From: a virus
Strand: one strand, 5' to 3'
DNA: 28,895 nt
Virus record (IMG/VR): IMGVR_UViG_3300037508_000528
Location: 1-28,895 of that record
The notes beneath the pieces are model-generated. The model was not told the DNA's origin and ran no database searches. It saw only the letters and a program-made list of their open reading frames with translations. Positions 23,909-28,895 of the stretch are shown one piece after another; positions within the stretch are counted from its first letter, which is position 1, and every line of letters starts with the position of its first letter. The position numbers and the translations under genes are program-made.

Positions 23909-24529
23909 ATGGAAAAAATATCACTATGCCCTCAATCTATATTCAAGTTTGAATGTCTTGATGAAGAATTAATTTTAAACATATACAATAATCTACAGAA
24001 TGAAAATTGGGTCAAGAATACTAATAATTTTTTCACTAAAAACTCAAGACTAGAAAAAGATAAAAACTATAAAAATATAGTTGATTGGTTTGATGATTGC
24101 TTATATCAAGTTCAGCAAGAAATAAAATTACAGTGTGATAAATTAAAAATAATACAAATGTGGGGTAATCGTTCTGAATTTCAGCAATGGCATCATCCAC
24201 ATGTACATCACAATTCTTTAATTAGTGGTATATTCTACTTAGTAAATTCTGATTCCTGTACTTGGTTCAGTGTCGAAAATATTTGGGATTTATGGTCAAA
24301 TTCACTAGGATTAAAACCTTATTTTGATCGTGAAAATTTCAGTAGAGTTATACACAAAGAGAAAACAATCCGTGGTAATTTGTTAATTTTTCCTTCGTAT
24401 CTCTATCATAGTGTTGACGAAAATACAAATGTAGATTACGATAGATATACTATTTCTTTCAACACATTTCCTTGTGGTAAAATTGGAAGCTATGATAAAG
24501 CAGAAGGATTGGAGATAGATATTAATTAA
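23909..24529 (+). CDS. Second 2OG-Fe(II) oxygenase, different subfamily (206 aa)
   Basis: Resembles the putative 2OG-Fe(II) oxygenases common in cyanophages (Pfam 2OG-FeII_Oxy_5 type). The histidine-rich stretch WHHPHVHHNSLISGIFYLV (H95, H96, H98, H100, H101) holds the proximal ligands, and the distal histidine is H167 in FPSYLYHSVDENT. R179 in DRYTISFN is the likely 2-oxoglutarate anchor. Length suits the family. The gene lies ten bases after the first oxygenase and shares no obvious sequence similarity with it beyond fold motifs, so the pair is not a recent duplication. Substrate unknown; protein, nucleotide or metabolite targets are all possible. Confidence 0.82.
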   Translation: MEKISLCPQSIFKFECLDEELILNIYNNLQNENWVKNTNNFFTKNSRLEKDKNYKNIVDWFDDCLYQVQQEIKLQCDKLKIIQMWGNRSEFQQWHHPHVHHNSLISGIFYLVNSDSCTWFSVENIWDLWSNSLGLKPYFDRENFSRVIHKEKTIRGNLLIFPSYLYHSVDENTNVDYDRYTISFNTFPCGKIGSYDKAEGLEIDIN

Positions 24530-24870
24530 TGGACAAAAAATTTGCTGGTAACTACCCAGGACCGCTATACGCACGACATCCCGATTTATTAAAACAAAAA
24601 ATGAAAACTTTATCGCAGACTGATTGGAAAAATATTGAAGAAGCATTCGAATTACTTGATGCTTCGCTTAATCCCAAATTTACTACCATCGAGGGTATTA
24701 AACAACAGATTGAAGAAGCAGAAGTTGGTGGATCTGTTCATTATATTATTCAGAATGCTCCTTTTGAGTTGGGTGAAGATGGTAAACCATTACCTCAGTT
24801 TGATGAACAGGGAAATAACATCCCTATTTTTATTGTACAAGAATGTGTGGTGATTGAAAATGACGCATGA
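24529..24870 (+). CDS. Hypothetical protein (113 aa)
   Basis: The ATG overlaps the oxygenase stop by one base (TAATG). The N-terminus (KKFAGNYPGPLYARHPDLLK) and C-terminus (FDEQGNNIPIFIVQECVVIE) surround a helical middle. No recognised family. The composition returns towards that of the small-gene region, so it marks the right edge of the AT-rich oxygenase insert. It overlaps the next gene by 11 bases. Confidence 0.72.
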   Translation: MDKKFAGNYPGPLYARHPDLLKQKMKTLSQTDWKNIEEAFELLDASLNPKFTTIEGIKQQIEEAEVGGSVHYIIQNAPFELGEDGKPLPQFDEQGNNIPIFIVQECVVIENDA

Positions 24871-25213
24871 AGAAATGCTTGAAGAAGCAGCGAAACGAGA
24901 AGAAGAAAACGAGCGACCATTCTATCGTTTCTTTGCGATTGAATACTTTGCCACTGGAGAGGGTATGTCTTTCTGGTTGAAAGTATGTCGTAACTATCAA
25001 CAGTTTGATGATAGAGACAGAGACCTTGAGAGGTTTGTTAAGTTTATTGGTGAAGGTGCCGACCATTACATTTATGGTCTAACACAGCCTACACAAGAAG
25101 AGTTTATGACTCAGTATGCTAATCTGATTCCACCATATATTGTGAAGATGATTGAGCGTAGAGACCAGCCAGGATTTGATTGGGAAACACACTTCTACTT
25201 TAACTATTCATAA
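24860..25213 (+). CDS. Hypothetical protein (117 aa)
   Basis: Starts MTHEEMLEEAAKREEENERP, an acidic helix, followed by an aromatic-rich body (PFYRFFAIEYF, MSFWLKVCRNYQQF). ATG 24860 is chosen; an in-frame TTG two codons earlier is possible but unlikely. It overlaps the upstream gene by 11 bases and the downstream gene by one. No family recognised. Confidence 0.7.
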   Translation: MTHEEMLEEAAKREEENERPFYRFFAIEYFATGEGMSFWLKVCRNYQQFDDRDRDLERFVKFIGEGADHYIYGLTQPTQEEFMTQYANLIPPYIVKMIERRDQPGFDWETHFYFNYS

Positions 25214-25407
25214 TGGACGACAAAACACTATTCAACCCAGACGAGTTTCTGCTGGATAATATCAAATCCTATCACTATGAGGTGATGGATGAGGGGCATC
25301 ATGTGTGGATGGCATTCTACCTTGAGAATGGTAACACAGGGCACTTGAATATTTTCCTCAATAACGGTAGAATCAATACCAGATACGAGGAATGGGATGA
25401 GACTTAA
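25213..25407 (+). CDS. Small hypothetical protein (64 aa)
   Basis: Translationally coupled to its upstream neighbour through a one-base overlap (TAATG). The middle (YHYEVMDEGHHVWMAFYLEN, then GHLNIFLNNGRINTRYEEW) has alternating strands, typical of a small beta-rich phage protein. No family recognised. Confidence 0.7.
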   Translation: MDDKTLFNPDEFLLDNIKSYHYEVMDEGHHVWMAFYLENGNTGHLNIFLNNGRINTRYEEWDET

Positions 25408-25612
25408 AGAATCTAAATGGCAGGAATTCCTTGAAGGATTCCACTATATCTGTAGTGCCCTTGACGCCTATAATGCTGGCGATGAATGGGGGTATGGAGA
25501 GTTTTGGGAGACCATTAACGTAGGTTGGTATTATGAATATGTCTATCCATATGACGATCCATTTGTTATTCACATCCCTTCACCTGAGCGTAAATTGAGG
25601 TTAGCAGAATGA
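25397..25612 (+). CDS. Small aromatic-rich hypothetical protein (71 aa)
   Basis: GAGG (25387-25390) lies 6 bases before ATG 25397. Tyr and Trp are very frequent (ETINVGWYYEYVYPYDD). It overlaps the previous gene by 11 bases and the next by four. No family recognised. Confidence 0.68.
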   Translation: MRLKESKWQEFLEGFHYICSALDAYNAGDEWGYGEFWETINVGWYYEYVYPYDDPFVIHIPSPERKLRLAE

Positions 25613-25884
25613 AACTCTTTGACTATTATCACTACGAAGATTACGGGCACGAATGGTATTTCCAACTGCTTGGATGGTATCCATATTTCGCATTGATGGA
25701 TGTTGTCATTCAGTGGGATGAGTTTCCTGCCACAGAAATATTCCCAATGCTGCTGATTAGCTTCGGTAGTCGCTCACTTACAGGATTCTCATTCCGCTGG
25801 AAGTGGTTTGAGATTCGCTGCGATTTTCTGACATCTTGCCCACGAAACTTTGACAGATACCATCGCGGAGACTCATATCTATGA
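25609..25884 (+). CDS. Small aromatic-rich hypothetical protein (91 aa)
   Basis: ATGA-coupled to the gene before and after. The protein is rich in Tyr, Trp, Phe and His (YYHYEDYGHEWYFQLLGWYP). A hydrophobic stretch in the middle (FPMLLISFG) is too short for a membrane helix. A small beta-barrel-like protein is possible. No family recognised. Confidence 0.68.
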   Translation: MKLFDYYHYEDYGHEWYFQLLGWYPYFALMDVVIQWDEFPATEIFPMLLISFGSRSLTGFSFRWKWFEIRCDFLTSCPRNFDRYHRGDSYL

Positions 25885-26087
25885 CACAACTGATTCCTAA
25901 AACATCATCAGAATACTTTGAGCAGAGCTGTTATAAACCATATGACAGGCACAAATACAAACTATTCTATGCCAGTGGTAAAGTAGAAGCATACGAATGG
26001 TATGATGAAGTTATCGCACGATGGTTACAAACACCAGCAGGTCATCTAAAACATGTTGAAGTTATTGATAGGAAGAAAAAGAAATGA
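25881..26087 (+). CDS. Small hypothetical cyanophage-type protein (68 aa)
   Basis: ATGA overlap with the upstream gene and a similar overlap downstream. The central part (KPYDRHKYKLFYASGKVEAY, EWYDEVIARWLQTP) looks like a short beta-hairpin plus helix, and the C-terminus is lysine-rich (DRKKKK). I believe similar small proteins recur in cyanomyoviruses, but cannot give a function. Confidence 0.7.
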   Translation: MTQLIPKTSSEYFEQSCYKPYDRHKYKLFYASGKVEAYEWYDEVIARWLQTPAGHLKHVEVIDRKKKK

Positions 26088-26614
26088 GCAACCCACTGAT
26101 TGACAAATACGAAGAAATCTACGGTGAGAAGAAAGAGGAAGTCGTAGAAGAAAAAAAATCACCGACAGTAGAAGACTTCAGAGAATCTCTATTACCTGGC
26201 CTGCTTGGAGGTATGGGAGATGATCTTCTCTCTTTTGGTCGTGCTAATAGTATTACATCCATTCAACCTAACACTAATCCAGGATTAACTATCAATGGTG
26301 GGTCAGAAATCATGGATAGTGGTGCGTTTGTTATTCCTGCTGCTACTGTAAACAATGGTGCCATAACTATGGATGGTAGCTATATCAGACCAAACGCATT
26401 GATTAGTAACGGCACAACAGTATCACCACATACACCAAACACATTCATGTTGCCACAAAACACACAAATGGATAAGCATTTGTGTAAGGTGATGGATGAT
26501 TTAGCAAAAGGAAAAGCAGTGTTATCAGCTATCTCAGCAGAAGTAGATCAATCATTTACTGGATTTGGAGGACAGATAAGATATTCTATTGAGATTGTCG
26601 GCAGGTATCCGTAA
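26084..26614 (+). CDS. Hypothetical protein with acidic N-terminus (176 aa)
   Basis: Last gene of the 22332 unit. The N-terminal 30 residues are charged and probably flexible (YGEKKEEVVEEKKSP). Residues about 55-125 are rich in Asn, Thr, Ser and Gly (SIQPNTNPGLTINGG, ATVNNGAITMDG), suggesting a beta-structured body. The C-terminal part (HLCKVMDDLAKGKAVLSAIS) looks helical. A virion or scaffold role is possible, but no family is recognised. Confidence 0.68.
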   Translation: MSNPLIDKYEEIYGEKKEEVVEEKKSPTVEDFRESLLPGLLGGMGDDLLSFGRANSITSIQPNTNPGLTINGGSEIMDSGAFVIPAATVNNGAITMDGSYIRPNALISNGTTVSPHTPNTFMLPQNTQMDKHLCKVMDDLAKGKAVLSAISAEVDQSFTGFGGQIRYSIEIVGRYP

Positions 26615-26631
26615 TACTTATCAATCACCCC

Positions 26632-26660
26632 TTGACACCAGCGTTGGGGGGTGTTATATT
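26632..26660 (+). promoter_or_regulatory. Sigma70-type promoter with flanking C/G-tract inverted repeat
   Basis: TTGACA (26632-26637) and TATATT (26655-26660) are 17 bases apart, with TGT before the -10. CACCCC (26626-26631) and GGGGTG (26648-26653) form an inverted repeat that spans the -35 box and most of the spacer. It should drive the chain of small genes beginning at 26685. The style closely resembles the promoter at 22332. Confidence 0.8.
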
Positions 26661-26684
26661 ACATACATCAACGAAAGACACGCC

Positions 26685-26882
26685 ATGTCCAGCAACTCCT
26701 CTTCTTCCTCCAGCGGTATCGGTTTTCCTGGTCTTCTGACCGTTCTGTTTGTCGGTCTGAAACTCACGGGTCATATTACTTGGCCGTGGGTGTGGGTGCT
26801 GTCGCCGCTGTGGATTAGTGCCCTGATTGCTCTCGCTTTCCTTGTTATCTTTGTCATTCTCGCTGTTATTGCTGGCAAATGA
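26685..26882 (+). CDS. Small membrane protein, transmembrane Fragile-X-F-like (65 aa)
   Basis: After a Ser-rich N-terminus (SSNSSSSSSG) come two hydrophobic helices: GFPGLLTVLFVGLKLTG (residues about 12-28) and WISALIALAFLVIFVILAV (about 45-63), joined by a Trp-rich turn (ITWPWVWVLSPLW). This matches short phage and bacterial proteins annotated as transmembrane Fragile-X-F proteins, whose function is unknown. An upstream in-frame extension would run through the promoter, so ATG 26685 is preferred. Probably placed in the host membrane early in infection. It overlaps the next gene by four bases. Confidence 0.75.
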   Translation: MSSNSSSSSSGIGFPGLLTVLFVGLKLTGHITWPWVWVLSPLWISALIALAFLVIFVILAVIAGK

Positions 26883-27115
26883 GAAAAGTTGTAGTCAAAC
26901 CTAAGAGTAGCAAGGCAAAGAATCGCCTTGCTAACAGCATGGAAGGTAATCCTGTCTGTGTTGTAGAGCAGGATACTGGCAGTGAGTTGTTTCTCGCTGC
27001 TGAGAATCGCAAATACTTCTTCTGGGTCAGCACTCGCACTGGCACTAATCGCTTCGGTGATAAAGCTGACGCACACTGGGAAGTTATCACTGAAATCAAG
27101 GATGTAATCTTGTGA
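26879..27115 (+). CDS. Small hypothetical protein (78 aa)
   Basis: ATGA overlap with the membrane protein gene. It has a basic N-terminus (RKVVVKPKSSKAKNRLAN), then alternating strands (SMEGNPVCVVEQDTGSELFL, KYFFWVSTRTGTNRFG). It resembles a small nucleic-acid-binding beta fold only in charge pattern. No family recognised. Confidence 0.7.
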   Translation: MRKVVVKPKSSKAKNRLANSMEGNPVCVVEQDTGSELFLAAENRKYFFWVSTRTGTNRFGDKADAHWEVITEIKDVIL

Positions 27116-27369
27116 AACTCTTTCAATACGATAAAAAAGTTTGGGAAAATGGTGAAACCTCTTATACTTGGCAGTTTGGTGTCTTCAAAAATCATTCATT
27201 TCTGTGGGTGAATTATGAAAATCCTACCGCTCATCATTGGTGTTCTGGTGGATTTCATGTCACACTTTCTTTTCTTGCCAGTTCTCTTTTTGGTGTAGAA
27301 CTTAATAACGATAAACAATCTCTTGCTTTTGAATTTTTCACAGAATACTTTGCGGGATGGGATGAATGA
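27112..27369 (+). CDS. Small hypothetical protein, GTG start (85 aa)
   Basis: The GTG at 27112 overlaps the preceding TGA (GTGA), the only GTG start in this chain. Supported by continuity of the coupled chain. The product is aromatic-rich with His and Cys (WVNYENPTAHHWCSGGFHVT) and ends AGWDE. No family recognised. Confidence 0.65.
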   Translation: MKLFQYDKKVWENGETSYTWQFGVFKNHSFLWVNYENPTAHHWCSGGFHVTLSFLASSLFGVELNNDKQSLAFEFFTEYFAGWDE

Positions 27370-27539
27370 ACTACCTTTGTCTTGTTGATGGTGTGGTAGA
27401 ATATGGTAGCACCAGTTTGAGTGACTTCGCTCACTATCAATTGGTGTATGCTGAAGAGCACCAAGATGCTGATGTAGAGTATCTCACGCTCACCGATGAA
27501 GAGTATGCTACAATGTTTCCAGTGGAGGAAGAAGAATGA
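27366..27539 (+). CDS. Tiny acidic hypothetical protein (57 aa)
   Basis: ATG 27366 overlaps the previous stop (ATGA) and the frame ends in TGA at 27537-27539, which overlaps the next ATG. The product is acidic throughout and ends FPVEEEE. It begins MNYLCLVDGVVEYGST. No family recognised. Coupling on both sides supports it. Confidence 0.62.
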   Translation: MNYLCLVDGVVEYGSTSLSDFAHYQLVYAEEHQDADVEYLTLTDEEYATMFPVEEEE

Positions 27540-27658
27540 CTGTCTATACTATCTGGTATCGTCACATCACAGGATACTGGGAAACCAACTACCCCCACAT
27601 TATTGGTTTCAATAGTAAAATGTTTTGGAATGTAATCAATGGAGATTGGCAACGATGA
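27536..27658 (+). CDS. Tiny hypothetical protein (40 aa)
   Basis: GGAGG (27524-27528) lies 7 bases before ATG 27536, and both ends overlap neighbours by four bases. The product is Trp/Tyr/His-rich (MTVYTIWYRHITGYWETNYP). It is very short, so confidence rests on the ribosome site and coupling. Confidence 0.6.
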   Translation: MTVYTIWYRHITGYWETNYPHIIGFNSKMFWNVINGDWQR

Positions 27659-27834
27659 AACCTAAAACCCGTGTCATCTTAGAAATGGCGATTGAAGAAG
27701 GTGTGCGTCGTGGATATGCGTTGGCACACAAACACGTTGAGAATCCTTCTGAAGGTGCTATTATTGAGCGCATTGAAGACGCTGTGATGTCTCAAATCTA
27801 CGAATACTTTACCTTTGACGAAGAGGATTTCTGA
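27655..27834 (+). CDS. Small helical hypothetical protein (59 aa)
   Basis: ATG 27655 overlaps the upstream TGA (ATGA). An in-frame extension to 27625 is possible but would overlap the upstream gene by more than 30 bases. The product is helical (TRVILEMAIEEGVRRGYALA) with an acidic end (YEYFTFDEEDF). No family recognised. Confidence 0.68.
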   Translation: MKPKTRVILEMAIEEGVRRGYALAHKHVENPSEGAIIERIEDAVMSQIYEYFTFDEEDF

Positions 27835-28022
27835 TGAATACTATTTTCCTCCAAAACTACACTCTTGAAGATTTCGTCAAGTGTCGTAATCAAAAAGAGT
27901 GGGTTTGTGATAATTGTATGAAATGTGGTGATAGAGATTGTTGCTCTGGAAATCACATTATGTTTAGAGTTCCTAAAACTGACGATTCCCTTTGCTCCCT
28001 TTGCTTATCTAAACTAAAATGA
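27834..28022 (+). CDS. Small probable zinc-ribbon protein (62 aa)
   Basis: Cysteines are arranged CDNCMKCGDRDCC (residues about 25-37) and LCSLC near the C-terminus, with a nearby His (GNH). Two C-x2-C knuckles with a spacer of about 25 residues fit a zinc ribbon. Such proteins often bind nucleic acid or polymerase, but this is inference. Starts with TGATG coupling and overlaps the next gene by four bases. Confidence 0.7.
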   Translation: MNTIFLQNYTLEDFVKCRNQKEWVCDNCMKCGDRDCCSGNHIMFRVPKTDDSLCSLCLSKLK

Positions 28023-28231
28023 CCTACGACGAACTCTACGAGCACATCGTAAACTATGTTGCTCTGCCTCACACAGCTATCACCAAGCATGACAAACGCC
28101 GTGCTTGTCTGATTCTTGGTGCTGTTATGGAGTTTCTCTTTGATTGCGAGATTGAGGGCACAAATCCATACACCATTGATATGACTGGTTTTATCAACGA
28201 AAAGATTGACGAATACGAGGAGGCAAAATGA
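28019..28231 (+). CDS. Small helical hypothetical protein (70 aa)
   Basis: ATGA overlap with both neighbours. The product is mainly helical (TYDELYEHIVNYVALPHTAI, KRRACLILGAVMEFLFDCEI) and acidic at the end. No family recognised. Confidence 0.7.
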   Translation: MTYDELYEHIVNYVALPHTAITKHDKRRACLILGAVMEFLFDCEIEGTNPYTIDMTGFINEKIDEYEEAK

Positions 28232-28524
28232 GCGGCGGACACTTCACTGACAACGGATACGATTACTACAAGGTCTCACAGTTTGCTGATGAGTTGGAAG
28301 TAGAGATTGAGAATAATGGTAAGGAAAGGAATGAAGACCGCACTTATGGTTATGAATGGTATCCCAACCACGACCCTGATGTGATTGATGTTTTACGGGA
28401 GCAGATACCCAAACTGCGTAAGATGGCAGAGATTATGAAGCACATTGACTATCTTTACAGTGGTGACATTGGTGATGATAGTTTCCTGCTGCGTATGAAA
28501 GAAACGGAGGCTAAGTATGACTAA
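28228..28524 (+). CDS. Conserved phage MSGGHF-type small protein (98 aa)
   Basis: The N-terminus MSGGHFTDNGYDYYKVSQFA is a variant of the MSGGHFDY start seen in a widespread family of uncharacterised phage and bacterial proteins, usually followed by a helix like DELEVEIEN. The body is acidic and helical (VIDVLREQIPKLRKMAEIM). A strong GAGGAGG (28217-28223) precedes the ATG. Function of the family is unknown to me. Confidence 0.75.
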   Translation: MSGGHFTDNGYDYYKVSQFADELEVEIENNGKERNEDRTYGYEWYPNHDPDVIDVLREQIPKLRKMAEIMKHIDYLYSGDIGDDSFLLRMKETEAKYD

Positions 28525-28732
28525 CCAACAAATCCTTGAACTTGTGAGATTTCACTTTCAAGAGGGTGGGTTGAGAGACGATGGTAGTTGTTCTGAATAT
28601 TTTGGAACTCCCGAAGATTTTATTGAGTTTGCCCAAGCAATTTATGAAATTGGTAATGAAAATGGTTGGGAAAGTCACCAAGAAAGTGTATACTTGAACT
28701 CCTCTTATCCTACTGATTATAACTATGACTGA
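28517..28732 (+). CDS. Small hypothetical protein (71 aa)
   Basis: GGAGG (28506-28510) lies 6 bases before ATG 28517, and the gene overlaps the previous one by eight bases. It starts as a helix (TNQQILELVRFHFQEGG) and contains a second helix (PEDFIEFAQAIYEIGNENGW). No family recognised. It overlaps the last gene by eight bases. Confidence 0.7.
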   Translation: MTNQQILELVRFHFQEGGLRDDGSCSEYFGTPEDFIEFAQAIYEIGNENGWESHQESVYLNSSYPTDYNYD

Positions 28733-28895
28733 CGCAGAAAGACTTCAAAAATATGATGAGGAACTCTCAGCAGTCATTCCTCTTGACTTCAAAGATTGGC
28801 ACCAGAACTCAAAGGATGAGAGACCCGAAGTTGCCCGTTGGGTAATTGAGAACCTGCGAAAAGACCGTGAATGGTGCTATGAGGTAATGGATAAA
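28725..28895 (+). CDS. Small hypothetical protein, 3' end outside the window
   Basis: ATG 28725 opens a frame that stays open for 57 codons to the window end. The product is charged and helical (MTDAERLQKYDEELSAVIP, RPEVARWVIENLRKDREW). It continues the coupled gene chain. Length and family unknown. Confidence 0.68.
   Translation, partial: MTDAERLQKYDEELSAVIPLDFKDWHQNSKDERPEVARWVIENLRKDREWCYEVMDK

Overview
The window looks like part of the genome of a T4-like cyanophage, a myovirus of marine-type picocyanobacteria. The grounds are an AT-rich sequence, every gene on the + strand, a T4-type late promoter octamer (TATAAATA), tail-collar-domain fibre proteins, phage tRNAs, a CpeT phycobiliprotein lyase gene and 2OG-Fe(II) oxygenase genes. 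The cpeT gene points to a host with a phycoerythrin-type light-harvesting antenna. I cannot name the phage or host from sequence alone.

Layout. (1) 1-1171: the tail end of one gene, then a tRNA/cpeT cluster made of tRNA(CAU), a very good sigma70-type promoter, tRNA-Leu(UAA), a small unknown gene, cpeT, and a tRNA-Thr(UGU) that overlaps the cpeT stop. A UUCG-loop terminator closes the cluster. (2) 1173-20050: a late promoter drives a structural operon. It holds one giant 3750-residue virion protein and three consecutive tail-collar (gp12-like) fibre proteins. The third is 1850 residues long and joins about eight Ig-like domains, a collar domain and a gp38-like polyglycine domain. (3) 20071-22335: a strongly AT-rich cassette with a probable tail-fibre assembly chaperone and two unrecognised genes. 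(4) 22332-26614: a promoter embedded in an inverted repeat, then small unknown genes, with an AT-rich insert encoding two 2OG-Fe(II) oxygenases. (5) 26632-28895: a second promoter of the same style and a chain of eleven mostly overlapping tiny genes, beginning with a small membrane protein and running off the end of the window.

How the parts may work together (inference). The first cluster would act early: the lyase would remodel host pigment assembly, and the tRNAs would supply A-ending codons that are common in the AT-rich late genes. The terminator and late promoter then separate early from late transcription. The late operon builds a receptor-binding apparatus with several adhesin tips, and the adjacent AT-rich cassette would supply folding help. 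The small-gene chains look like early host-interaction genes, but individual functions cannot be read from the sequence.

There is no stretch longer than about 100 bases without a gene. All gene calls are on the + strand; the reverse-strand open frames look like shadows.
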